DNA of 64,000 nucleotides from Sulfuritalea sp. GTDB lineage: Bacteria > Pseudomonadota > Gammaproteobacteria > Burkholderiales > Rhodocyclaceae. The stretch is taken from NCBI GenBank assembly GCA_016716965.1, contig JADJUP010000039.1, forward strand, positions 1 through 64,000, in the 5' to 3' direction. The translations under genes were made by a program, and so were the position numbers. The notes under the pieces are model-generated. The model was not told where the DNA came from, did not search any database, and saw only the letters and a program-made list of their open reading frames with translations. Below, piece by piece: positions 47,345 through 56,408 of the stretch. The stretch's first letter is position 1. Every line of letters starts with the position of its first letter.

Positions 47345-50300
47345 GCCACTTTCTGTTCGTCGGCGAGGCGCAGCGCCTCTTCGATATCGACTTCCACCAC
47401 GCGCGACACGCCCTGCTCCTGCATGGTCACGCCGATCAGTTGCTGTGCCATTTCCATGGCGATCTTGTTGTGCGAAATGAAAACGAACTGCGTATTTGCC
47501 GACATTCGCTTGACCATCTCGCAGAAGCGCACGGTGTTGGAGTCGTCGAGCGGCGCATCGACTTCGTCGAGCATGCAGAACGGCGCCGGGTTCAGGTTGA
47601 AGATGGCGAACACCAGGGCGATCGCCGTGAGCGCCTTTTCGCCGCCGGACAGCAGGTGGATGGTGGTGTTCTTCTTGCCCGGTGGTTGCGCCATGATCTG
47701 GATGCCGGAGTCGAGGATCTCGTCGCCGGTAAGTATCAGCCGCGCCTCGCCGCCGCCGAAGAGCTGCGGGAACAGGGTGCCGAAATGCATGTTGACCGTG
47801 TTGTAGGTCTCCTGCAACTGCTCGCGCGTTTCGCGGTCGATGCGGCGAATGGCGTCCTCCAGCGTGCCGATGGCTTCGGCCAGGTCGGTGGATTGCGCAT
47901 CGAGGAAGTTCTTGCGCTCGGACGCCGTGGCCAGTTCCTCCAGAGCGGCGAGGTTGACCGGGCCCAGCGTTTCGATTTCCGCGGTGAGCCGCGCGATGTC
48001 GCCCTGCAGGACGCTGTCCTTGAGCCGTTCGGCGCCACCCGCGGAAAGTTCGTCGAGGAAGGGCGCTTCGTCTTCTTCGCTGACGACGCGCACTTCGGCC
48101 AGGCGCTCGCGGAACTGCTCCTCGTTCAGTTGCGCCGCCTGGGCCTTTAGCCGCAGGTCGTTGATCCGGTCGCGCAGCGGCGTGAGGCCCTGTTCCAGTC
48201 GCAGGCGCTGTTCGTCGAGGTTGCGCAGTTCGCCGGCCGCCGCTTCGAGCACGTTGCGCCGTTCCGCCAGCGCCGACTCCTTGAGGCCACGCGCATCGAG
48301 CGCCGCATGCAGCTGTTCCTGCAGTACCGTGTCGCTGATGCCGGCAACCTCGGTGCGCGCCGCCGCGGTCTCGGCGTCGATGCGCTGCAACTGGCTGCTG
48401 GCCGTTGCCGCGGCGCGACCGTTGTCATCAAGCTTGGAAAGGCATTCGCGCTCGGAGAATCCGGCTTCCTGCAACTCGCGCCCGAGCTGGGTCTCGACCG
48501 CACGCGCGTCGCGCAGCGCCATGTCCTTCTGCCGGTGCTGGTCGATGGCGCGCTCGACGCGTTCGCGCACGGTGCCCAGGCGCTCGCGCTGCAGTTCACC
48601 CTCGTCGTCGGCGCGTTCGATGCGCGCCTTCTCGATTTCCTCCTGGCGCTGCAACTCGGCCAGGTCGCGATCGATCTGCGCGCTGCGTTCCTCATAGCGT
48701 GCCTGGGCCTGGGCCAGTTTCAGCGCCTCGACCTGGGCGGCGTGCAGGGCCTGCTGGGCTTCCTGCAAGGCACGGCGGGCACCCGTCAGTTGGACCTGGA
48801 GCTCGGCCAACTCCTGTTCCGCAAGCTGCTGGCGCGAGCGCGCCGCATCTTCCGCTTCGGCACGCGATTCGAGTTGCGCGGCGAGTTCGTCGATCTCGCG
48901 CTGGCGTTCGATGACGCCGTGGGTCTTGGCATCGGGAACGTAAAGGGTCAGGCCGGCCGGCGTGAGCAAATGGCCGGCGCGCGAAACCCGGCAGCCGGTT
49001 GCCAGCGGCAAGCCAACCGAGAGATCCTCACTGACCGACACATCGGCCAGCCATTCGTCGAGCGCACCGTTCCAGCGCGCATCGTCGCAGCGTACTTTGC
49101 CGCGCAGGCTTTCCACCACAGCGGTTGCAGCCGCCGACGTGGAAGTCACGGCCAGGGTCAAAATAGCCGGTGGAGGCGATTGCAGCGCCGCACGCAGCGT
49201 ATCGGCATCGGCGGCCAGCGCCGAGAAGCGCTCGCGCAACACCGCCTCGACGGCGGTTTCCCAGCCTGCCTCGACCTGGATCGACTGCCACAAAGGCTTC
49301 GCATCGGCCAGGCCGCGGGCCTTGAGCCAGTCGCCGATCTCGCCGCCCTTGGCGACCTTGGCCTGCAACTGGGCCAGCGCATCGTGGCGGGCACGGGATT
49401 CGGTCAGGCTGCGATGCGCCGCCTGCAGGGCTTCGCGTGCCGCACGCAGCGCGGCTTCTGCGCCGGGCACGGCGGATTGCAATCCGGCCAGGCGCTCCTG
49501 CGCCACTTCGAGCGCTTCGCCACCGCGTGCCTCGGCCTCGCGCGACGCGGCCAGTTGCGCCGGGTCGGGTGCGCCGAGCGCCTGTTTGTCCTGTTCCAGG
49601 CGGCCGCGCCGCTGGGCGAGATTCTCCAGCGCGCGCTGGGCATGACCGCGATCGGCCTCGGCCAGGCGCAATGCCTGCTCCGCATCGCTCAGGGCGCGCC
49701 GCGCCTCGGTAACTTCGCCGCCGGCACTTTGCACCGCGTCCTCGCATTCGGGCAGGCGCGCGGCGGCCTCCTCATGGCGCGCGGCGGCAGCGGCAACACG
49801 ATTGCGGGAGTTCTCCAGTAGCGCGTTCCAGCGCGCCGAATCTTCCGCCAGCGTCGCCTGCTGGCCGCTCCAGTGACTTTGTTCGGCGCCGAGTTGAGCC
49901 AGCCTGGTTTCCAGGCGGCTGCGCGAATCGCGCAGGTGGCCCAGTTCGCTTTCCAGCCGGCCGACCTCGTTGGTGGCGGCATACATTTCCGCCTGCGCGG
50001 CGTGCAGCGCATCGGACGCCGAATAGTGGCTCTCGCGTGAATGTTCGACGCGCGCCTCGATTTCGCGCAGCTGCGCGGTCTCCGCCTCGACCCGGGTGAC
50101 GGCTTCCTCGACCAGGCGCGTCAGGCGCTGGCCGTCGCTGCGCGCGTCATTGCGCTTCTTCAGCCACAGCAGGGTCTGCTTGCGCGACATCTCCTCGTGC
50201 AGGCCGCGATACTGCTGTGCCACGGCGGCCTGCGCCTGCAGGTGGACCACCTGTTTCTCGAGTTCGTTGCGGATGTCATCGACGCGCGCGATGTTCTCGC

Positions 50301-50862
50301 GGGCGTCTTCCAGGCGATGTTCGGTTTCCCGGCGCCGTTCCTTGTACTTGGTGACGCCGGCGGCCTCTTCGAGGAAGAAGCGCAGTTCTTCGGGCTTGGC
50401 CTCGACGATGCGCGAAATCATGCCCTGGCCAATGATCGCGTAGGCGCGCGGCCCCAGTCCGGTGCCGAGGAAGAGGTCGATCACGTCGCGGCGGCGGACG
50501 TGCAGGTTGTTGATGTAATAGCTGGAATTGCCCTCGCGGTCGAGTACGCGCTTGACCATGATCTCGGCGTACTGGCTCCACTGGCCGGCGGCGCGGCCCG
50601 CCGCGTTGTCGAAGTGCAGTTCGACCGCGGCACGGGAGACTTCCTTGCGATTTCCCGATCCCTTGAAGATCACGTCCTGGATCGACTCGCCGCGCAGTTC
50701 GGATGCCTTGGATTCGCCCAGCACCCAGCGCACGGCGTCGATGATGTTGGATTTGCCGCAACCGTTGGGGCCGACGACCCCGGCCAGCTGGCCCGGAAAA
50801 AGTACCGTGGTGGGCTCGACAAAGGACTTGAAGCCCGAGAGTTTCAGCTTGTATAGACGCAC
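47341..50862 (-). CDS. smc: Chromosome segregation protein SMC
   Basis: 1173-aa condensin ATPase. Start at GTG 50862, because VRLYKLKLSGFKSFVEPTT is the universal SMC N-terminus; the frame is open further upstream. Walker A GVVGPNGCGKSNIIDAVRW (about 27-45), long coiled coils, hinge at about 520-640, and C-terminal signature LLSGGEKALTAIALVFA with Walker B FCMLDEVDAPLDDSN. Heads the smc-zipA-ligA operon and is divergent from queF. Confidence 0.96.
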   Translation of the reverse strand: MRLYKLKLSGFKSFVEPTTVLFPGQLAGVVGPNGCGKSNIIDAVRWVLGESKASELRGESIQDVIFKGSGNRKEVSRAAVELHFDNAAGRAAGQWSQYAEIMVKRVLDREGNSSYYINNLHVRRRDVIDLFLGTGLGPRAYAIIGQGMISRIVEAKPEELRFFLEEAAGVTKYKERRRETEHRLEDARENIARVDDIRNELEKQVVHLQAQAAVAQQYRGLHEEMSRKQTLLWLKKRNDARSDGQRLTRLVEEAVTRVEAETAQLREIEARVEHSRESHYSASDALHAAQAEMYAATNEVGRLESELGHLRDSRSRLETRLAQLGAEQSHWSGQQATLAEDSARWNALLENSRNRVAAAAARHEEAAARLPECEDAVQSAGGEVTEARRALSDAEQALRLAEADRGHAQRALENLAQRRGRLEQDKQALGAPDPAQLAASREAEARGGEALEVAQERLAGLQSAVPGAEAALRAAREALQAAHRSLTESRARHDALAQLQAKVAKGGEIGDWLKARGLADAKPLWQSIQVEAGWETAVEAVLRERFSALAADADTLRAALQSPPPAILTLAVTSTSAAATAVVESLRGKVRCDDARWNGALDEWLADVSVSEDLSVGLPLATGCRVSRAGHLLTPAGLTLYVPDAKTHGVIERQREIDELAAQLESRAEAEDAARSRQQLAEQELAELQVQLTGARRALQEAQQALHAAQVEALKLAQAQARYEERSAQIDRDLAELQRQEEIEKARIERADDEGELQRERLGTVRERVERAIDQHRQKDMALRDARAVETQLGRELQEAGFSERECLSKLDDNGRAAATASSQLQRIDAETAAARTEVAGISDTVLQEQLHAALDARGLKESALAERRNVLEAAAGELRNLDEQRLRLEQGLTPLRDRINDLRLKAQAAQLNEEQFRERLAEVRVVSEEDEAPFLDELSAGGAERLKDSVLQGDIARLTAEIETLGPVNLAALEELATASERKNFLDAQSTDLAEAIGTLEDAIRRIDRETREQLQETYNTVNMHFGTLFPQLFGGGEARLILTGDEILDSGIQIMAQPPGKKNTTIHLLSGGEKALTAIALVFAIFNLNPAPFCMLDEVDAPLDDSNTVRFCEMVKRMSANTQFVFISHNKIAMEMAQQLIGVTMQEQGVSRVVEVDIEEALRLADEQKVA

Positions 50863-50915
50863 GTGGGATGAACCGGAAAGATGATCGCGAAGAAGCCGTT
50901 GATCTGGCGCGCCAT

Positions 50916-50921
50916 TATAAT
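50916..50921 (+). promoter_or_regulatory. -10 box upstream of queF
   Basis: Perfect TATAAT 34 bp before the queF ATG. No good -35 is seen at 16-18 bp. Confidence 0.5.
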
Positions 50922-50954
50922 GCGTCCCGCCCCTCTTACCTGCGGCCCCAGAGC

Positions 50955-51386
50955 ATGCCAAAACCCTCCGCCCGGACCCGTTCCACCTCCCTGGAAACCT
51001 TTGCCAATCCGGCGCCGCACAGGGATTACCAGATCCACATGGAGATCCCGGAATTCACCTGCCTGTGCCCAAAGACCGGGCAGCCGGATTTCGCCGTGCT
51101 GACCCTCGATTACATCGCCGACAAGCTCTGCGTGGAACTCAAGAGCCTCAAGCTCTACATCTGGGGTTTCCGCGACGAGGGCCACTTCCACGAGGACGTG
51201 ACCAACCGCATTCTCGACGACCTGGTGCGCGCCACCCAACCCCGCTTCATGCGCCTCACCGCCCGCTTTTACGTGCGCGGCGGAATCTTCACCAACGTCG
51301 TCGCGGAACACCGCAAGAAAGGCTGGAAACCGGCGGCAAAAATCGAACTGGCGGAGTTTCTGCCGCAGTCGAACACGCGCGGCTGA
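50955..51386 (+). CDS. queF: NADPH-dependent 7-cyano-7-deazaguanine reductase (short type)
   Basis: Reduces preQ0 to preQ1 for queuosine in tRNA. 143 aa from ATG 50955, the short unimodular form. Catalytic Cys in EFTCLCPKTGQPDF and the QueF motif ELKSLKLYIWGFRDEGHFHE with the conserved Glu. The open frame extends upstream, but the family N-terminus and the -10 box support this start. Confidence 0.94.
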   Translation: MPKPSARTRSTSLETFANPAPHRDYQIHMEIPEFTCLCPKTGQPDFAVLTLDYIADKLCVELKSLKLYIWGFRDEGHFHEDVTNRILDDLVRATQPRFMRLTARFYVRGGIFTNVVAEHRKKGWKPAAKIELAEFLPQSNTRG

Positions 51387-51482
51387 CAACCGGATCTGTA
51401 CGCCGGCACCTGCTTCATCAACACTGCGCCCCTATTTCTCCGCCTTTCGAACAACGGGTCGCCGGCAGGGATCAGGGCGCCA

Positions 51483-54059
51483 TCAAACCGGAATGAAGGG
51501 TACGCCCTGACTTTGGCCGTCGCTCTCCGGGCGTGATACGCGGGCATTGACCCAGGTCTTGCCGAAGTTGCTCTCCGTTACCGGGATACCGAAGCGGAAG
51601 CCCTGCAGGATGTCGCAATCCTGCCCCACCAGAAAGGTCCACTGCTCGTCGGTTTCGACACCCTCGGCGATGATCTGCAAGCCTAGCGCCTGCGCCATGC
51701 GCACCGCGGCGATGACCAGGGCGCGGTCGCTGCGATCCTCGGAAACGTCGCGAATGAAGCTGCGATCGATCTTCACGGTATGGAAGGGGAATTCGCGCAG
51801 GTAGCTCAGCGAGGAATAGCCGGTGCCGAAATCGTCCATCGAGAGCCGGACGCCCAGTGCGTGCAATTCATCGAGAATCGCCGCGACCTCGTCCTGGTTG
51901 CGCAGCAGCAGACCCTCGGTGATTTCGATCTCGAGCTGCTCGGGCGGGACCGCGAACTCGTTCAGGCATTCCTTGACCATGTCAACGAATCCGCTGGCCT
52001 TGAACTGCCGTGGCGACACGTTAACCGCCATGACGAAGCCATCCTGCCGCAAGCGCCAACGTGCCAGCGTGGCACAGGCTTCGCGCAACACCCAGCGCCC
52101 GAGGTCGACAATCAAACCGTTCTGCTCCGCCACCGGAATGAACAGCGCCGGCTGCACTTCGCCGAGTTCGGGGCTGTTCCAGCGCAGCAGCGCCTCGGCA
52201 CCTATGATGCAACCGCTGTCGGCGCGCACCAGCGGGTGATAAACCACGTGCAGTTCCTGGCGTTCCAGGGCCCCACGCAGGCAGCGGCCGATTTCGAGGC
52301 GCTGCAGCGACAGGTCGTGGATCGAGCGATTGTAGAAACGGTACATGTTGCGGCCGGAGTCCTTGGCCTCGTACATGGCCAGGTCGGCGTTGCGCAGCAG
52401 CACCGTCGGCTCGGTGCCATCGTCGGGATAAATTGCGATGCCGATGCTGGGCGAGGTGTTGAGCTCGCGCTCGTCCACCTTGAACACCTCGGTGAACGCA
52501 GCAATGACCTTTTCGGCGATGGCCGCTGCCTCGTCGCCATGGTTGAGGCCGCTGGCAACGATCAGGAATTCGTCGCCGCCGAGGCGGGCCACGACATCGT
52601 CGCCGCGCACCGCGCCAACCAGGCGTTGCGCCACCTGGCGCAACAGGGTATCGCCGGTGGCATGGCCCAGGGTGTCGTTGACCTCCTTGAAGTTATCGAG
52701 GTCGATGAACATCGCGGCGGCACGGCCGCCGTCGCGCCGGGCACGGCTGACAGCCTGCAGCAGGCGATCGTTGGCCAGCGCGCGGTTGGGCAGGCCGGTG
52801 AGCAGGTCGTAATGCGCCTGGTAGGTGATCTTTTCCATCTGCACGCGCTGTTCGGTGATGTCCTCGCGCGAGAGCAGCAGATGCGTCGCCCGGCCCCGTT
52901 CATCCAGAACCGCGCCCAGCCGAAGGCGCTCCCAATAGGCCTCGTCGCCGCGTCGGCTGGGTTGTTCGAGCTCCCAGATGCCACCCGCGGTGGCGACGCG
53001 CAGGGCATTGTCGGCATCGAGCGGATCGGCGACGTGGATCACTTCAATCAGTGGCTGCTCGATGATTTCGTCGGAAGATCGGCCGGTAATCCTGCAATAG
53101 GCGGGATTGACGAACTCGACCATGCCTCCGATGCGGGCCACCAGAATGCCCACCGGATTCTGCTCGACCACTTGCGAGAAGCGCACCAGGCGGCGGTTTG
53201 CGCTCTTGAGATCGGCGGTGCGTTCCTGCACCCGTCGTTCGAGGTCGGCCTGTGCCAGGCGCAGGGCAGTTTCCCGCGTCAGCACCTGCTGCCGCATGGC
53301 ACCGAAGGCCTGGGCCAGATCGCCGATCTCGTCATGGGGCGAGATGGCGATATGACCACTTTCGACTCCGGTCGCCAGCTTTTGCGCGTGCTCGCTCAGT
53401 ATCCCGATGCGCCGCACCACGGTGCGACCCGAATAGGCGAGACCGATGAATATCACCAGGCCGCCGATAAGCACCAGCTTGAGAAAGTCCCAGCGTTGCG
53501 CCGCCTGGTCGTCCGTGGCCTTGCGGTAGGCAAGATCGGCAGCGGCTTCCGTCTGTTCTGCGACCTCGTTGAGCAGAGCCTGTATCGACAGGTAGGGCAG
53601 ATGCGAACCGGAAGTGGTGATCGCACGTACCGAGGCGAGATCCATTTCAGCCGCGAGCCGAGCCTGCTCCCCGAGGCGCGAACGATAGTCGCGCCAGTGT
53701 CCGGCAAGGCGTTGCGCCTCGTTCGGGGAAGTCTGGCCAAGCGTTACCGAGAACTTGCCGATCTCCGTATCCAGCGTGGTGATTTCGGCGCGCAGGCGAG
53801 AAACCTGGGATTGCAGGGCAAACACGTCGTCCAGATGCCCCAGCTCAAGTTCCAGGTTACGCAAGCCACCCAGCCTCGACTGCAGGGAATGCAGGCGCGC
53901 AAGCGGACGCACATGGCGTTCAAGCGTTGTCACCAGGCGCTCCGAGGAGCGCTCCAGCATCCGGTTGCCGGTCCAAAGGACCACCGCCACCAGCATGCCC
54001 GCGCCGACAAAGCCGAGCAGCAACTGGGGAAGCAGGCCGAAGCGGGTCGGCAGTTTCAT
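51483..54059 (-). CDS. Membrane GGDEF-EAL (c-di-GMP) protein with PAS domain
   Basis: 858 aa from ATG 54059. TM1 about 10-29, helical periplasmic domain about 30-190, TM2 about 193-210, HAMP about 211-265, PAS about 300-420, GGDEF about 435-600 with intact GGDEF (ARLGGDEFLIVA) and I-site RGDD five residues upstream, then EAL about 610-850 with GAEALLRW and DDFGTGYSS. Motifs for both synthesis and breakdown of c-di-GMP are present. It starts 11 bp downstream of an orphan solute-binding protein, a likely periplasmic input. Confidence 0.93.
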   Translation of the reverse strand: MKLPTRFGLLPQLLLGFVGAGMLVAVVLWTGNRMLERSSERLVTTLERHVRPLARLHSLQSRLGGLRNLELELGHLDDVFALQSQVSRLRAEITTLDTEIGKFSVTLGQTSPNEAQRLAGHWRDYRSRLGEQARLAAEMDLASVRAITTSGSHLPYLSIQALLNEVAEQTEAAADLAYRKATDDQAAQRWDFLKLVLIGGLVIFIGLAYSGRTVVRRIGILSEHAQKLATGVESGHIAISPHDEIGDLAQAFGAMRQQVLTRETALRLAQADLERRVQERTADLKSANRRLVRFSQVVEQNPVGILVARIGGMVEFVNPAYCRITGRSSDEIIEQPLIEVIHVADPLDADNALRVATAGGIWELEQPSRRGDEAYWERLRLGAVLDERGRATHLLLSREDITEQRVQMEKITYQAHYDLLTGLPNRALANDRLLQAVSRARRDGGRAAAMFIDLDNFKEVNDTLGHATGDTLLRQVAQRLVGAVRGDDVVARLGGDEFLIVASGLNHGDEAAAIAEKVIAAFTEVFKVDERELNTSPSIGIAIYPDDGTEPTVLLRNADLAMYEAKDSGRNMYRFYNRSIHDLSLQRLEIGRCLRGALERQELHVVYHPLVRADSGCIIGAEALLRWNSPELGEVQPALFIPVAEQNGLIVDLGRWVLREACATLARWRLRQDGFVMAVNVSPRQFKASGFVDMVKECLNEFAVPPEQLEIEITEGLLLRNQDEVAAILDELHALGVRLSMDDFGTGYSSLSYLREFPFHTVKIDRSFIRDVSEDRSDRALVIAAVRMAQALGLQIIAEGVETDEQWTFLVGQDCDILQGFRFGIPVTESNFGKTWVNARVSRPESDGQSQGVPFIPV

Positions 54060-54070
54060 GCGCAGGCCAT

Positions 54071-55549
54071 CTATTTTTTCGACGTTTCGCCGGAATCGGG
54101 ATTCCGGAATCCGGCGTTGAAGATTTTCAGCCATGCCAGATGGCGGTCGCGATCCTGGCGACCGGTGAAACCTTCCCACTCGCGGGAGGTACGCTTCATT
54201 GCTTCCGCCGCCGTGATCTTGCCGCTCGCGGCCAGCCAGAGATTCTGGTTGAGGGCGGCCAGATAGTCGCCGTCGCCGGGCAAACCGGTACCGGGCGGCA
54301 GCGCCACCGGCCACTCCTTGGCGAACACGGCGAGGGCTTCGGGCGTGTAGAGATCCCGAATTCGTTGGTCAGCCAGATGATTCCAGCGGAAGGGGTCGGT
54401 AAAGCCGCCACGAACGCCCACGGTACGCAGCGAGTTGTCCGGATCGGTGAGCCACATGGTGAACAGGAATGCCAGTTTGCGTTGCGCGCCCTGACTGGAA
54501 ACCACCAGATTGTTGCCATAGATGGGCAGGTTACGACGCACGAGCTTTCCACCAACCCTGTTGCCCGGTAGCGCAGCCGCAATGAACTTGCCCCTCACCG
54601 CGGACCCGGAGGCATTGAACAACTTGGCTCCGGCAATGGTGAAGATGATCGAAAAAGCCTTGCCCTGCATGAAGATCGGAGCCGTATAGCTGTAGTCCTT
54701 GCCATCGCCGAGAATCTCGGGCGCCGAATGGCGTACCGTGTTGATGTAGCTTTCCGTGGCAGCGACCCCGGCCGGCGAGTCGATCATCGGTTTCAGCCTG
54801 TCATCGAAGAGTTGGCGATAGGGCGCTCCCTGGCTCAGGTAGCGCGGCAACCAGAACATCCATGCCGTATCGCGTTCGCGCTGCTCGACGGTGCCGTAAA
54901 GGCCCTTCTCCGGCCGATGGAAGAATTTCGCCAACTGATCGTATTCTTGCCATGTCACCGGAACCGCAAGATCGCGACCGTAAGCCTTGCGGAAGGCGGC
55001 ACGTTCGGCCGGGCTTTCCAGAAGGTCGCGGCGCAGATACAGGATCAGCACATCGCCGTCGGCCGGAATGGCAACGACCTTGTCGCCGAAAAATCCCTGC
55101 AGGCGCGGCCGTACGTATCCCTGCGGCGGCGCTCCGTCGATGCGGAAGCCAAACTCCTTTAGCAGCGGCGACAGATCCTCCACCAGACCCTGCTCCAGCA
55201 AATCCGGAAACTCGTGCGTGCGCGCCACGGTCAGATCGACGTCAGGATTGGCCTTGATATTTTGCAGTGCCGGCTGTTGCGGAATCACCTTGGCCGTGAT
55301 CATCACGCCACTGCGCTGTTCCCATTCCTTCTGCAATTCCAGTTCGGGCCCGAGCAAGGCGGCGATATTGCCGGACTTGAATGCAACCTTTATCGACGCG
55401 TTGCGCGGTACCGCGCCGGAGTCCAGCAACTGCTTGACCGCCGCCAGGGCACGTTCGCCCTGCTCGCCGGCGCTCGCCGTGCCGAACGCGGGCAGCATTG
55501 CCGCGAGCAGCAGGCAGGCAAGCCCCTTGCGCCTCATGGTCCAACCCAT
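54071..55549 (-). CDS. Extracellular solute-binding protein, family 1, without permease
   Basis: 492 aa from ATG 55549 (GGGAGACAAAG upstream). Signal peptide about 5-29 ending ASAG. The mature part follows the family 1 SBP fold (sugar-type, two lobes) with DVDLTVARTHEFPDLLEQG and GIP-like loops. No permease or ATPase gene is nearby. Directly upstream of the GGDEF-EAL gene on the same strand, as in NspS-MbaA of Vibrio cholerae. Ligand unknown. Confidence 0.88.
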   Translation of the reverse strand: MGWTMRRKGLACLLLAAMLPAFGTASAGEQGERALAAVKQLLDSGAVPRNASIKVAFKSGNIAALLGPELELQKEWEQRSGVMITAKVIPQQPALQNIKANPDVDLTVARTHEFPDLLEQGLVEDLSPLLKEFGFRIDGAPPQGYVRPRLQGFFGDKVVAIPADGDVLILYLRRDLLESPAERAAFRKAYGRDLAVPVTWQEYDQLAKFFHRPEKGLYGTVEQRERDTAWMFWLPRYLSQGAPYRQLFDDRLKPMIDSPAGVAATESYINTVRHSAPEILGDGKDYSYTAPIFMQGKAFSIIFTIAGAKLFNASGSAVRGKFIAAALPGNRVGGKLVRRNLPIYGNNLVVSSQGAQRKLAFLFTMWLTDPDNSLRTVGVRGGFTDPFRWNHLADQRIRDLYTPEALAVFAKEWPVALPPGTGLPGDGDYLAALNQNLWLAASGKITAAEAMKRTSREWEGFTGRQDRDRHLAWLKIFNAGFRNPDSGETSKK

Positions 55550-55722
55550 CGCTTTGTCTCCCTTCCCCGTCAGCGCAATTGCCGGCACAGCGCCCCCGAT
55601 TTTACGGCTCGCGCAACGATGGTGGCAAGGAATGGCACTTTGGGACCGGCAAGAAAACCGCCATCATCCCGTGCCCAGCACTACGGCATAGCTGCATCAG
55701 CACCGGCGCGCCCGGCGAAAAC

Positions 55723-56352
55723 CTAGCGGCCGGAAGTCGCCAGATGCAGGGCCAGCAGGAAAAAGATCGTGCCCGCGCAGCGATCGAGCCAGACGGCCAG
55801 TACCGGCTTCCGCTGCAGGCGCGCGCCTATGCCTCCGGCGAACCAGCCCAGGGTGCCGAAGATCGCCACGGTTTGGGCCGCGAATATCGTACCCAGCAGC
55901 AGCAGTTGCGGCCACACCGCCCCGCGCGACGGATCGGCAAACTGCGGCAGGAACGCGATGAAGAACAAGGCGACTTTCGGGTTCACCACGTTGGCGATGA
56001 AGCCACGGCGCAAATGAATGCCCAGTGGCTCCGCGGTCGAATCCAGCCGAATCACGGCCATCTTGCCGGCATGGCGCCACGCCTGAATCCCGATGTACAC
56101 GAGATAGGCGGCCCCGGCCATTTTCAGAATGGTGAAGGCCTCCTCCGAAGCCAGGACCACGGCGCCGATGCCCAGCGTGGCCCACAGGGTATGGACAAAA
56201 CAACCGAGTGCACAGCCCAGGCCGAATCCGATTCCGGCCGCGCGGCCACGACTGATACCCACCGACAGCACCATCAGGTTGTCCGGTCCTGGTGCGATCG
56301 TGACCAGTGCCGAGGCGGCAAGAAAAGCTAGCAGGACTTCGATCGGAAGCAT
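55723..56352 (-). CDS. LysE/RhtB-family amino-acid exporter
   Basis: 209 aa, six hydrophobic helices, family N-terminus TIAPGPDNLMVLSVGISRG and the NVVNPKVALFFIAFLPQF segment. Exports basic amino acids, homoserine, threonine or related compounds; substrate not settled. 56 bp downstream of the aldehyde dehydrogenase, same strand. Confidence 0.9.
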   Translation of the reverse strand: MLPIEVLLAFLAASALVTIAPGPDNLMVLSVGISRGRAAGIGFGLGCALGCFVHTLWATLGIGAVVLASEEAFTILKMAGAAYLVYIGIQAWRHAGKMAVIRLDSTAEPLGIHLRRGFIANVVNPKVALFFIAFLPQFADPSRGAVWPQLLLLGTIFAAQTVAIFGTLGWFAGGIGARLQRKPVLAVWLDRCAGTIFFLLALHLATSGR

Positions 56353-56408
56353 GATGCGGTACAGGTCAGGTGGAAAACGACGCCGGCACCCGCGTCGTGA
56401 CGGGATAC

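Noticed and set aside
51780..54266. 828-aa open frame antisense to the GGDEF-EAL gene
   Set aside because: No recognisable domain; the opposite strand encodes intact PAS, GGDEF and EAL motifs.
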